A stretch of DNA of 64,000 nt from the NCBI RefSeq assembly GCF_009827535.1, contig NZ_WTYN01000001.1, positions 186,001 through 250,000 of the forward strand, given 5' to 3'. Under the pieces are notes generated by a model. It was not told where the DNA came from. It made no database searches and saw only the letters and a program-made list of their open reading frames with translations. Shown here one piece after another: positions 1 to 8,217 of the stretch (position 1 is its first letter; each line of letters starts with the position of its first letter). The position numbers and the translations under genes were made by a program. The DNA is from Qipengyuania oceanensis. Lineage in GTDB: Bacteria; Pseudomonadota; Alphaproteobacteria; Sphingomonadales; Sphingomonadaceae.

Positions 1-765
1 CTGCGTGGCGAATACCGCGTGCGGTTCGCCTTCGTATTCGATGATCGACGCGCTCTCGACCTGGTCGGCAACTGCGCGGCCGGTCGCATCGATCGGCACG
101 GTCACGTCCTTGGTCCCGTGGACGACGAGTGTCGGAACGGTGAAATGCGGCAGGTCCGGGCGGAAGTCGGTGGTCGCAAAGGCATCGGCCGACTGCAAGG
201 TTGCATACTGGTTTGCCTGCATCGTCGTCTGCCAGGCCCAGTGACGTTCTTCATCGCTGACGTCGTCGCCGTAAAAGTCCTTGAAAAACCCGGTGAAGAA
301 GGCGCGGAAATCGTCCTTCATGCCCTCGGCCATTTCATCGAACGTCGATTGCGGGACGCCTTCGGGATTGTCGTCGGTCTTGAGCATGAAGGGCACGACC
401 GAACTTACCAGTACGGCCTGCGTGACGCCCTTTCCGCCGTGGCGCGACATGTAGCGGGCGATCTCGCCGCCACCCATCGAGAAGCCGACGAGCGCGACAT
501 TCTCGGTTGCACCGGTTGCTGCCATGACGTCGGCAAGGTCGTCCGCGAAGGTATCGTAATCGTAGCCTGCCTTCGCATGATCGGACCGGCCGAAGCCGCG
601 TCGGTCATACGCAATCGCGCGATAGCCGTTTTCGGCGAGCTTCATCATGATCGGATCCCAGCTGTCGCCGGACAGCGGCCAGCCGTGGATGAGAATGACG
701 GGGCGTCCTTCGCCCAGTTCCTTGTAGCGCAGTCGAGTATCGTCCTTGGTTTGCAGATTCGGCAT
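1..765 (-). CDS. Alpha/beta hydrolase, chloroperoxidase-like (3' end cut off)
   Basis: The protein is an alpha/beta-fold hydrolase of the non-haem chloroperoxidase/esterase type, probably cytoplasmic; the substrate is unknown. The ATG at 765 gives MPNLQTKDDTRLRYKELGEG, an ordinary N-terminus for this family. The oxyanion motif HGWPLSG lies near residue 27, the nucleophile elbow GFSMGG has Ser96, VVHGTKD supplies the likely acid near residue 226, and His249 in EPHAVF is the likely catalytic base. The triad is therefore complete although the window ends at residue 255, perhaps a few tens of residues before the natural end. It diverges from the radical SAM gene across about 136 bp. The family is clear; the reaction is not. 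Confidence 0.85.
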   Translation of the reverse strand, partial: MPNLQTKDDTRLRYKELGEGRPVILIHGWPLSGDSWDPIMMKLAENGYRAIAYDRRGFGRSDHAKAGYDYDTFADDLADVMAATGATENVALVGFSMGGGEIARYMSRHGGKGVTQAVLVSSVVPFMLKTDDNPEGVPQSTFDEMAEGMKDDFRAFFTGFFKDFYGDDVSDEERHWAWQTTMQANQYATLQSADAFATTDFRPDLPHFTVPTLVVHGTKDVTVPIDATGRAVADQVESASIIEYEGEPHAVFATQ

Positions 766-866
766 TGAATAGTCTCCTTGAGCCGCTCCAACCGTCGGAA
801 AACGGCTTCAGTTCCGGCATTTGCGCGGAATTACACCTGACGCCCGTTCAGACACCGACAAAACTG

Positions 867-899
867 TTGGCGTTGTCGTTGTGAGAACGTATATAGAAC
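867..899 (+). promoter_or_regulatory. Promoter with LexA (SOS) box for the radical SAM/udgX operon
   Basis: A promoter-like pair TTGGCG (867-872) and TATATA (890-895) is separated by 17 bp. Across the -10 element lies GAAC-GTATATA-GAAC (885-899), which is the reverse complement of GTTC-N7-GTTC, the LexA operator known in Alphaproteobacteria. The match to both 4-base half sites and the 7-base spacing is exact. Transcription would begin at about 901-903, at the ATG at 902. Operator identity is by consensus match only. Confidence 0.75.
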
Positions 900-901
900 A
901 A

Positions 902-2149
902 ATGGGCGCACCATCGATCATCGAACGACTTGGGATTCTCGCCGACGCGGCGAAATACGATGCTTCCTGCGCGTCATCCGGAACCGCAAAGCGCAATTCC
1001 AAGGGAAGCGCGAAAGGCATCGGTTCGACCGAGGGGATGGGCATCTGCCACGCTTATGCCCCCGATGGTCGCTGCATTTCGCTGCTCAAGATTCTCCTGA
1101 CGAACCACTGCATTTTCGACTGCCACTACTGCGTCAATCGGAAGAGCTCGAACGTGCGACGGGCGCGTTTCACGCCGCAGGAAGTGGTGGACCTCACCCT
1201 TAGTTTCTATCGCCGCAATTATATTGAGGGGCTGTTCCTTTCGTCGGGGATCATCAAGAGCTCGAACCATACGATGGAGCAATTGGTCGAGACCGCGCGG
1301 ATCCTGCGCGAAGAGCATGATTTTCGCGGCTACATCCATCTGAAGACGATACCGGAAGCCGATCCGGAACTGGTTCACCAGGCCGGTCTCTACGCCGATC
1401 GGGTGTCGATCAATGTCGAATTGCCGACCGACAGCGGTCTCACGAGGCTCGCCCCCGACAAGGATGCGCGCCAAATCGAAGGCGCGATGGGCAAGGTAAA
1501 GAACGATGTCATCGAGGCGAAAGATGCGCGGAAGCGGTTCAGGAATGCGCCGCGGTTTGCGCCTGCCGGACAGTCGACGCAGATGATCGTCGGCGCGGAC
1601 GCCGCGACCGATGCGGACATCGTCGGCAAGGCGAGCAGGTTGTATGACAATTTCCGCTTGCGCCGGGTGTATTACAGCGCCTTTTCCCCGATCCCCGACG
1701 CGAGCGCGGTTCTGCCGCTGAAACGTCCCCCGCTGATCCGAGAACATCGTCTCTACCAGTCGGACTGGCTCATGCGCTTTTACGGCTACAAGCCGGGCGA
1801 GGTGATGCAGGCGACCGAGGCGGACGGCAACCTTCCGCTCGACATCGATCCGAAGCTCGCGTGGGCGCTCAAGTTCCGCGAACGGTTTCCGGTCGATCTG
1901 AACTGCGCCTCGCGAGAGGAGATGCTTCGCGTGCCCGGGCTCGGTGTGAAAGCGGTGAACAAGATCCTCGCCAGCAGGCGGCACAGGACCCTGCGCCTCG
2001 ATGACGTGGCACTGCTCACCCAGAGCATCACCAAAGTCCGGCCCTTTATCTGTACGGTCGACTGGCGTCCCGTGATGTTGACCGATCGGGCCGATCTTCG
2101 CGCCTTGCTCGCGCCGAAGCAGGAGCAGTTCGAACTGTTCACCGCATGA
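902..2149 (+). CDS. Radical SAM protein, putative DNA modification/repair (UdgX-linked)
   Basis: This is the radical SAM protein family that travels with UdgX genes (TIGR03916 type, putative DNA modification/repair). The cluster-binding CX3CX2C motif is Cys70, Cys74 and Cys77 in NHCIFDCHYC. A helix-hairpin-helix at about residues 333-370 (EEMLRVPGLGVKAVNKILAS) suggests DNA contact. A TTG at 821 opens the frame earlier, but the ATG at 902 is preferred: it gives the N-terminus MGAPSIIERLGILADAAKYD, which fits the family, and it coincides with the start of transcription expected from the promoter at 867-895, so the mRNA may be leaderless. The stop overlaps the udgX start by 4 bp (ATGA). The biochemical reaction of this family is unknown to me. 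Confidence 0.9.
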   Translation: MGAPSIIERLGILADAAKYDASCASSGTAKRNSKGSAKGIGSTEGMGICHAYAPDGRCISLLKILLTNHCIFDCHYCVNRKSSNVRRARFTPQEVVDLTLSFYRRNYIEGLFLSSGIIKSSNHTMEQLVETARILREEHDFRGYIHLKTIPEADPELVHQAGLYADRVSINVELPTDSGLTRLAPDKDARQIEGAMGKVKNDVIEAKDARKRFRNAPRFAPAGQSTQMIVGADAATDADIVGKASRLYDNFRLRRVYYSAFSPIPDASAVLPLKRPPLIREHRLYQSDWLMRFYGYKPGEVMQATEADGNLPLDIDPKLAWALKFRERFPVDLNCASREEMLRVPGLGVKAVNKILASRRHRTLRLDDVALLTQSITKVRPFICTVDWRPVMLTDRADLRALLAPKQEQFELFTA

Positions 2150-3576
2150 GTAGGCTCGCGAAAGACCCGGCATCGGAATGCTGGCTGGTCGAGCTGGAGC
2201 GGCCCGACGATTTCGACGCATGGCGGGACAAGGCCCGTATCTTCGTGCAGGCCGGCGTCGCGCCCGCATCGATCGTCTGGAGCGAACCGGGAGCGAGTGG
2301 CGAATTGTTCGGCGGTGGGCGCGCCGGTTTGCCGTTGCCAGCGCCGGACGCGCCGATCGTCAGGGCCAACCGGCGCTTCGTCAGCCTGGCGCGCAACGCT
2401 GCCTTGCACAGCGATCCGCAGCGGTTTGCGCTATTGTATCGTGTCCTGTGGCGGTTGCAGGCCAGTCCCCGGCTGATGGAAGACAAGGCCGACCTCGACG
2501 TGCGACGTCTGGAGGAGCTCGACAAGAACGTGCGTCGAGACAGTCACAAGATGCATGCCTTCGTGCGCTTCCGCGAAGTGGAGGATGCGCAAGGCGAACG
2601 GTACGTCGCCTGGTTCGAGCCCGAACATCATATCCTGCGCGCCAACGCCGGTTTCTTCGTCAGACGCTTCGCCAATATGAAATGGTCGATCCTGACCCCG
2701 CGTGGTTCGCTCCACTGGGACTGCGAGACCGTATCGGAGGGCCCGCCGGCCGAGCGTAGCGACGCGCCGGACGGCGATCCGACGGAAGACCTGTGGCGCA
2801 AGTATTACGCGTCCATCTTCAATCCGGCGCGGCTGAAGGTCGGCTCGATGCTGAGCGAAATGCCCAAGAAATACTGGAAGAACATGCCCGAGGCAGAGTT
2901 GATTCCCGACCTCATCGCAGGCGCGCAAAGGCGCGAGGCGCAAATGGTCGCGGCGGGGGCGCTCGATTTCGAAGATCGGCCGGAATCTCTCGCGGCGATC
3001 GCGCGTGCGATAGAGGGGTGCCGCAAGTGCCCGATCGGTGCGCTCAACAATCAAGGGGTCATGGGCGAGGGGCCGCAGGGCGCGCCGCTGATGATCGTTG
3101 GCGAACAGCCGGGCGATCAGGAGGACCAGCAGGGCAGACCCTTCGTGGGACCGGCGGGCCAGTTGCTCGATGTGCATTTGGCAAAGGCGGGGATCGACCG
3201 GTCGGCAGCTTACGTCACCAACACGGTCAAGCATTTCAAATACGTCCAGCGCGGCAAGCGGCGTATCCACCAGTCGCCATCGGCGCGCGAGATCGATACC
3301 TGCCGCTGGTGGATTGAAAGCGAGCGCGCGATCGTCCAGCCCAGGCTCGTCCTGGCGATGGGTGCCAGTGCTGCGCGCGGCGTGCTCGGCAAGACGGTGA
3401 GCATTACCAAGGCCAGGGGAACGCCGATCACGCTCGAGGATGGAAGCGAGCTTTGGATCACGGCCCACCCGTCTTACCTGCTGAGGCTGGAGGGAGAGGC
3501 GCGCGATCGCCAGTCGGAACTGTTCGATGCCGACCTTGCCGCAGTCAAGACGCGGCTCGACGAGATGTCATGCTGA
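2146..3576 (+). CDS. udgX: DUF4130 domain fused to UdgX uracil-DNA crosslinking protein
   Basis: The fusion has two parts. Residues about 10-270 match the DUF4130 'probable DNA metabolism' domain (TIGR03915 type). Residues about 280-476 are UdgX, a uracil-DNA glycosylase superfamily member known to bond covalently to uracil-excised DNA. Visible UdgX signatures are GEQPGDQEDQQGRPFVGPAG (319-338), the R-loop KRRIHQ (371-376) with the crosslinking His375, and HPS (441-443). Cys292, Cys295 and Cys386 are candidate iron-sulfur ligands; His363 sits in VKHFKY where family-4 enzymes usually have a Cys (from memory of the family). It is translationally coupled to the upstream radical SAM gene by ATGA and should share its LexA-type promoter. 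Confidence 0.93.
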   Translation: MSRLAKDPASECWLVELERPDDFDAWRDKARIFVQAGVAPASIVWSEPGASGELFGGGRAGLPLPAPDAPIVRANRRFVSLARNAALHSDPQRFALLYRVLWRLQASPRLMEDKADLDVRRLEELDKNVRRDSHKMHAFVRFREVEDAQGERYVAWFEPEHHILRANAGFFVRRFANMKWSILTPRGSLHWDCETVSEGPPAERSDAPDGDPTEDLWRKYYASIFNPARLKVGSMLSEMPKKYWKNMPEAELIPDLIAGAQRREAQMVAAGALDFEDRPESLAAIARAIEGCRKCPIGALNNQGVMGEGPQGAPLMIVGEQPGDQEDQQGRPFVGPAGQLLDVHLAKAGIDRSAAYVTNTVKHFKYVQRGKRRIHQSPSAREIDTCRWWIESERAIVQPRLVLAMGASAARGVLGKTVSITKARGTPITLEDGSELWITAHPSYLLRLEGEARDRQSELFDADLAAVKTRLDEMSC

Positions 3577-3617
3577 ATCCCGGGGAGCCTTGACCGGCGC
3601 CGGTCGTTATCGAGCGA

Positions 3618-4358
3618 ATGAATCGCACGAATGCCTTTCGATTGTCGCGCCGCGTCGGACGGTTCCGGTGGGATCGGGCGCTCATTTCCATGCTTTGCGT
3701 CCTAGCGGTCGCAGCCGGCGCGCATGGCTGGTTGCTCGCGCATCCCGAACACGATCCGCGCGCCCCGCTCGATCTGAACGACCCGGTCGTTTGGGCGACG
3801 CAGGCCAAGCTTGACGCATTGCAAGGCGACCCGGGATTGTGCCGTGCGGTCCTGGAGCGCAGCGGCATAGAGTTCGAAGTGCAGCCGCCTGCTGGCGAGG
3901 GACCATGCCTGCGCGCGGACCGGACACGGCTTGGCGATCTTCCCCTCTCGCCCGATACGCCTTCGATCACCTGTCCTGCGGCAGTGGCGCTGTATCTGTG
4001 GGAGCGCGATACGGTGCAGCCTGTGGCGGAGCGGCATTTCGACCAACCCGTTGCTTCGATCCGTCACCTTGGAGCTTATTCCTGTCGACGGCTCTACGGC
4101 CGCGACAGCGGACCCTGGAGCGAGCACGCGACCGCCAACGCGATCGACATTTCAGGTTTCGTCCTCTCCGACGGTACCGAGATCAGCGTGCTCTCAGACT
4201 GGGACGAGCCGGGATCGAAATCCAGTTTCCTTCGGGAGTTGCGCGATGGCGCATGCGACGCTTTCGCCACGACACTGTCGCCTGATTACAACGAGGCTCA
4301 TGCCGATCATTTCCACCTAGACCAGGCGGACAGAGGGTGGGGCAGCGTCTGTCGATAG
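3618..4358 (+). CDS. Extensin-like family protein
   Basis: A 246-residue envelope protein with an N-terminal signal anchor (hydrophobic stretch at about residues 23-42) and an extensin-like C-terminal domain (PF06904 type). The C-terminal half shows SEHATANAIDISGF and HADHFHLD, the H...D...HxH pattern shared with zinc peptidases of the M15/LAS fold, so a role on peptidoglycan or another wall polymer in the periplasm is plausible, though unproven for this family. It lies 41 bp after udgX on the same strand; that gap contains a 14-bp palindrome (3592-3605). The ATG at 3618 directly precedes the basic residues of the signal sequence. A terminator follows. Confidence 0.85.
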   Translation: MNRTNAFRLSRRVGRFRWDRALISMLCVLAVAAGAHGWLLAHPEHDPRAPLDLNDPVVWATQAKLDALQGDPGLCRAVLERSGIEFEVQPPAGEGPCLRADRTRLGDLPLSPDTPSITCPAAVALYLWERDTVQPVAERHFDQPVASIRHLGAYSCRRLYGRDSGPWSEHATANAIDISGFVLSDGTEISVLSDWDEPGSKSSFLRELRDGACDAFATTLSPDYNEAHADHFHLDQADRGWGSVCR

Positions 4359-4362
4359 GATG

Positions 4363-4395
4363 AAAAAAAGGCCCCGCCGCAGCGGAGCCTTTCTT
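4363..4395. terminator. Bidirectional intrinsic terminator
   Basis: The stem GGCCCCGC/GCGGAGCC (4370-4377 and 4382-4389, one mismatch, CGCA loop) is extended by A-T pairs and flanked by seven A on the left and TTTCTTT on the right. It can end both the extensin-like gene on the plus strand and the small gene 4412-4639 on the minus strand. Confidence 0.8.
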
Positions 4396-4411
4396 TGTTC
4401 GACAAAGCGAA

Positions 4412-4639
4412 TCAAGCGCTTACCGGATCATCGTCGTCATCGATGATCAGGAAGACCGCGATCACCAGCCCGGCCAGCAGCGCGATGTGCACGATGGCGG
4501 GCAGGCCCAGGGCATCGCCCATTTCGTTCGATTCGGCGGCCGGAGCGCTCGCGCGGTCCATGGCCGGAGCGGCGCTGGCGGAGACCGAAGTCCCGGCCAG
4601 CAAGCCAGCCGCCACGGCGGCAGAAACTAGTTTCCTCAT
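4412..4639 (-). CDS. Small exported or membrane protein with acidic tail
   Basis: A 75-residue protein of unknown function. It has a cleavable-looking signal peptide (MRKLVSAAVAAGLLAG, then an Ala-rich ASASAAPA site), a short polar linker, one hydrophobic segment (about residues 46-67) and the tail IIDDDDDPVSA. The annotated start is the ATG at 4639, 8 nt after GGGGA; a TTG two codons upstream is in frame but less likely. The expected topology after cleavage is a single-span membrane peptide with the five-Asp run at its end. I recognise similar short proteins only as unnamed sphingomonad hypotheticals. It is monocistronic, 91 bp beyond phoB. Confidence 0.7.
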   Translation of the reverse strand: MRKLVSAAVAAGLLAGTSVSASAAPAMDRASAPAAESNEMGDALGLPAIVHIALLAGLVIAVFLIIDDDDDPVSA

Positions 4640-4730
4640 ATTCAATTCCCCGAAATTGTCTGGTTTGCGACCTTATCGTTGAGCGCCCTTGTAAGGCACC
4701 GGCCGAGACCCGGTCAAATAGGTAATATCC

Positions 4731-5420
4731 TCAAGCCGGTTCGAGAGCGTATCCCGCGCTCCTGACCGTGCGGATCGGATCGGTCGCCCCATCGATCTCG
4801 ATCGCCTTGCGAAGCCGGCGGATGTGAACGTCGACCGTTCGCAGTTCGATGTCGCTGCCGGTCCCCCAGACGCCGTCCAGCAACTGGTTGCGGCTGAACA
4901 CGCGGCCCGGGCTCTCCATGAAGAACTTGAGCAGCCGGTACTCGGTCGGACCGAGTTGCAGTGCCTGACCCTGCCGGACGACCTTGTGGGCGACAGGATC
5001 GAGGATGATGTCGCCGACCTGGACGCTCTCGCCGGCAAGCGCGGGGCGGATTCTCCGCATGACGGCAGCAACCCGCGCCAGTAGCTCCCTCGGGCTGAAA
5101 GGCTTGGTCAGATAGTCGTCTGCCCCGATCTCGAGCCCGCGGACGCGATCGTCTTCGGATTCGCGCGCGGTGAGCATGATGATTGGCAGGTGGGAAGTGA
5201 GCTTGTCCCGGCGCAACCGGCGGCAGACCTCTATTCCGCTTGTTCCCTCGATCATCCAGTCGAGGATCATCAGGTCGGGCTGGTCTTCGCGCGCCATCAC
5301 CAACGCCTCGTCGCCATCAGGCGTGGCTCTTACCGAATAGCCTTCCTTCTCGAACCGGAACTGCAGCAGCTCGGAGAGTGCCGGATCGTCTTCGACGAGG
5401 ATAAGCTTGGGCGACGTCAC
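4731..5420 (-). CDS. phoB: Phosphate regulon response regulator PhoB
   Basis: PhoB activates phosphate-starvation genes after phosphorylation by PhoR. The 229-residue protein has an N-terminal receiver domain (acidic pair Asp11/Asp12, phospho-acceptor Asp54 in LMILDWMIEG, Lys in YLTKPFSP) and a C-terminal OmpR/PhoB winged helix (LGPTEYRLLKFF through RTVRSAGYALE). The start is a GTG at 5420, with CAGGGAAC as a possible ribosome site. It is the last gene of the leftward phoR-pstCAB-phoU-phoB cluster, 82 bp after phoU, and the Pho box at 9675-9692 implies that PhoB controls its own operon. Confidence 0.96.
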   Translation of the reverse strand: MTSPKLILVEDDPALSELLQFRFEKEGYSVRATPDGDEALVMAREDQPDLMILDWMIEGTSGIEVCRRLRRDKLTSHLPIIMLTARESEDDRVRGLEIGADDYLTKPFSPRELLARVAAVMRRIRPALAGESVQVGDIILDPVAHKVVRQGQALQLGPTEYRLLKFFMESPGRVFSRNQLLDGVWGTGSDIELRTVDVHIRRLRKAIEIDGATDPIRTVRSAGYALEPA

Positions 5421-5502
5421 GTTCTCAGTTCCCTGCAGGTGCCTGTGTTACTGAGCAGCCTGCTGTTACGGTTTCGCGACACCGATATGACCGAAGTCGG
5501 GT

Positions 5503-6171
5503 TCAGTCTTCCTCGTCGGCTGGGTAGTTGCCGGTCGCGGCAAAGTGGACCATCTCCGCGACATTGGTCGCGTGATCGCCGATCCGTTCGATGTTGCGCG
5601 CGACGAACAGCAACTGGGCTGCGCTGGAAATCGTCGCCGGGTTCTCGACCATGTGGGTCACCACGTTGCGGAAGATCGAATCGTAGAAGGCATCGACCTT
5701 CTCGTCGGTCTTGATGACTTCGCGGGCCAGGATCGGGTCGCGCGCCGCATAGGCGGTGAGCACCTCGTGGACCATGTCGCCCGCGACGTCCGCCATTGCC
5801 GGGAGAAGTGTGAGCGGCTCGAAATGCTTGCGCTGTCCGATCTCGCGGCTCGCCTTTGCGATGTTCTTGGAATAATCGCCGATGCGTTCGACGACGCCGG
5901 CGATCTTGAGGGCGGCGATGACTTCGCGCAGATCGTCCGCCATCGGCGCACGCAGTGCGATGATACGCACGGCCAGCTTGTCGATCTCGCTTTCCAGCGC
6001 GTCGATCTTCTTGTCGCCCTTGACGACCAGTTCGGACAAATCGTCGTCGCCTTTGACAAGGGCTTCCATCGCCTGGTGGAGCGCCACTTCGGCAAGTCCG
6101 CCCATCTCGGCAATCAGGCCGCGCAGCTTCGTGATGTCCTCGTCGAAGGCCTTGACCGTGTGTTCCTGCAT
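5503..6171 (-). CDS. phoU: Phosphate signalling regulator PhoU
   Basis: PhoU is a peripheral cytoplasmic protein that links the Pst transporter to PhoR and represses signalling when phosphate is plentiful. The protein has two PhoU repeats of three helices, with the paired motifs VVERIGDYSKNIAK and NIERIGDHATNVAE, typical metal-binding helices. I start it at the ATG at 6171 (MQEHTVKAFDEDI, 222 residues), 10 bp after the pstB stop with AGGA upstream; the reading frame stays open for 31 more codons but that region overlaps pstB and is not family sequence. Confidence 0.96.
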   Translation of the reverse strand: MQEHTVKAFDEDITKLRGLIAEMGGLAEVALHQAMEALVKGDDDLSELVVKGDKKIDALESEIDKLAVRIIALRAPMADDLREVIAALKIAGVVERIGDYSKNIAKASREIGQRKHFEPLTLLPAMADVAGDMVHEVLTAYAARDPILAREVIKTDEKVDAFYDSIFRNVVTHMVENPATISSAAQLLFVARNIERIGDHATNVAEMVHFAATGNYPADEED

Positions 6172-6181
6172 CGCCCGTGTC

Positions 6182-6970
6182 CTATCCGTACCGGCCTGTG
6201 ATGTAATCCTGCGTCCGTTTTTCGAGCGGATTTGTGAATATGTCCGTTGTGCGACCATATTCAACCATCTTGCCGAGGTGGAAGAAGGCCGTTCTCTGGC
6301 TGACGCGCGCGGCCTGCTGCATCGAGTGAGTGACGATCACGATCGCGAACCGGCCGTTGAGCTCGTCGATCAGTTCCTCGATCTTCGCCGTGGCGATCGG
6401 GTCCAGTGCCGAGCACGGTTCGTCCATCAGGATGACTTCGGGATCGACCGCGATGGCGCGAGCGATGCACAGGCGCTGCTGCTGGCCGCCCGAGAGGGCC
6501 GTGCCACTGTCCTGCAAGCGGTCTTTGACCTCGTTCCACAGGCCCGCCCGTTTCAGCGAGCTTTCGACGATGGCATCGAGATCGTCCTTGCCCTCGGCCA
6601 GCCCGTGGATTTTGGGACCGTAGGCGATGTTGTCGTAGATCGACTTGGGGAAGGGATTGGGCTTCTGGAAAACCATGCCGACCCGTGCCCTGAGCTGCAC
6701 GACATCCATCTTCGAGCGATAGATATCCTCGCCGTCGAGCATGATCTCCCCTTCGACCCGTGCCGAGGGGATCGTGTCGTTCATGCGGTTGAGCGTACGC
6801 AGGAAGGTCGACTTGCCGCAACCCGAGGGGCCGATGAAGGCGGTCACGTATTTCGTCGGAATGTCGATCGAAACCTCGTCGATGGCTTTCTTGTCACCGT
6901 AATACACGGAGACATCGCGAGCCTTCATCTTGGCGTCGGTTTCCTCGAGATTGGGATGGACTAAGGTCAC
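6182..6970 (-). CDS. pstB: Phosphate ABC transporter ATP-binding protein PstB
   Basis: This is the ATPase that drives high-affinity phosphate import through PstC/PstA. Visible motifs are Walker [10 protein letters not shown] (residues 47-55), the ABC signature [14 protein letters not shown], Walker [14 protein letters not shown] and the switch His in IVIVTHSM. The length of 262 residues is normal for PstB. The start is a GTG at 6970 whose GTGA overlaps the pstA stop by 4 bp, so the two are translationally coupled. Between the start and the ABC core is a short hydrophilic lead of about 15 residues. Confidence 0.97.
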   Translation of the reverse strand: MTLVHPNLEETDAKMKARDVSVYYGDKKAIDEVSIDIPTKYVTAFIGPSGCGKSTFLRTLNRMNDTIPSARVEGEIMLDGEDIYRSKMDVVQLRARVGMVFQKPNPFPKSIYDNIAYGPKIHGLAEGKDDLDAIVESSLKRAGLWNEVKDRLQDSGTALSGGQQQRLCIARAIAVDPEVILMDEPCSALDPIATAKIEELIDELNGRFAIVIVTHSMQQAARVSQRTAFFHLGKMVEYGRTTDIFTNPLEKRTQDYITGRYG

Positions 6971-8217
6971 CAGGTCTTCTCGAATTTGTTGCGGAGGTAG
7001 ATTGCGAGGCCGTTCATCAGCAGCAGGAACAGCAGGAGCACGATGATAGCAGCGCTGGTGCGTTCCACGAAGCCGCGATCGATCTCATCGGACCACAGGA
7101 AGATCTGCACTGGCAGCACCGTGGAGGGAGACGTGAAACCGTCGGGCGGGGAAGCGACAAAAGCGCGCATCCCGATCATCAGCAGCGGCGCGGTTTCACC
7201 GAGCGCGCGGGCCATGCCGATGATCGTGCCGGTAAGAATACCGGGCAGGGCGAGCGGCAGCACGTGATGGAAGACGACCTGCACCGGGCTCGCGCCGATG
7301 GCCAGCGCGCCATCGCGGATGCTGGGCGGCACGGCCTTGATCGCGTTTCGACCCGAGATGACGATCACTGGCATGGTCATGAGCGCCAGCGTCATGCCGC
7401 CGATCAGCGGGGCCGATCGCAAGTTCGGAAACAGCGTCAGGAACACCGCCAGGCCGAGCAGGCCGAAGATGATCGACGGGACCGCTGCGAGGTTGTTGAT
7501 CGACACCTCGATAACGTCGGTCCAGCGGTTCTTCGGCGCGTACTCCTCTAAATAAAGAGCGGCGAGAACACCGATGGGGAACGCGAGCAGCAGGGTGACG
7601 ATCATGGTCAGGATCGATCCCTTGAGCGCGCCCCAGATGCCGACCATCTGCGGGTCTGTAGCGTCGGCGCGGCTCATGAAGCCGGAATCGAACGACTTGC
7701 CCAGAACGCCCTGGTCGGACAGCCGCTTGGCCAGCGCCTGCATTTCCGGCGAACCTTCGCCTTCGAGGCCCGCTGCCAGATTGCCGCTGGCCGGCAACTC
7801 GAATACTTCCTCGCGTTGCAGGATCCCGGGATCGGCCACGATGGCATCGCCGACAATTCGCCACGCTTGTCCGTTGAGTTCTTCGGCACCATCCGCGCCA
7901 AGCGATTGTTCGGCGAAGAAATCGACGACTTCGGGCAGACCCTGCCGTTGCAAGTTCTGAACCGCATCGGGTTCCGACAGGCTCCCGCTGTCTCCCGCGA
8001 GGCCCGCCTCGGTAAAGTCGATCGGAACGGATAGCTCCGCACGCTGGAAACCGCCGACGCCGTTGATGGTCATCGTTCCGAGCAGGAACAGAAGAACCGC
8101 AATCGAGAACAGGATCGCCGCCAGGCCGAGCGCCTTGAAACGTCGCTCCGCCTTGTAGCGCTGCTTCAGCCGTGCCTCGAAGGCTGGCGTGCGGGTGGGG
8201 GCTACGAACTCACTCAT
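6967..8217 (-). CDS. pstA: Phosphate ABC transporter permease PstA
   Basis: One of the two inner-membrane channel subunits of the phosphate importer. The 416-residue protein is of the long alphaproteobacterial form: an N-terminal helix (about residues 31-52), a long periplasmic region (about 55-185) and a C-terminal BPD-type permease domain with the EAA-like loop [20 protein letters not shown], the contact site for PstB. Its ATG at 8217 overlaps the end of pstC by 8 bp and its stop overlaps the pstB start by 4 bp. Confidence 0.95.
   Translation of the reverse strand: MSEFVAPTRTPAFEARLKQRYKAERRFKALGLAAILFSIAVLLFLLGTMTINGVGGFQRAELSVPIDFTEAGLAGDSGSLSEPDAVQNLQRQGLPEVVDFFAEQSLGADGAEELNGQAWRIVGDAIVADPGILQREEVFELPASGNLAAGLEGEGSPEMQALAKRLSDQGVLGKSFDSGFMSRADATDPQMVGIWGALKGSILTMIVTLLLAFPIGVLAALYLEEYAPKNRWTDVIEVSINNLAAVPSIIFGLLGLAVFLTLFPNLRSAPLIGGMTLALMTMPVIVISGRNAIKAVPPSIRDGALAIGASPVQVVFHHVLPLALPGILTGTIIGMARALGETAPLLMIGMRAFVASPPDGFTSPSTVLPVQIFLWSDEIDRGFVERTSAAIIVLLLFLLLMNGLAIYLRNKFEKTW

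Noticed and set aside
821-901. TTG-started 27-residue extension of the radical SAM protein
   Set aside because: It would include the promoter and LexA box in the coding region and does not resemble the family N-terminus.
974-2269. 431-codon open frame on the minus strand
   Set aside because: It lies opposite the radical SAM gene, has Arg-rich shadow composition and no recognisable motif.
3592-3605. Perfect 14-bp palindrome GACCGGCGCCGGTC between udgX and the extensin-like gene
   Set aside because: No T tract and no known operator match; GC-rich palindromes of this size occur by chance in such DNA.
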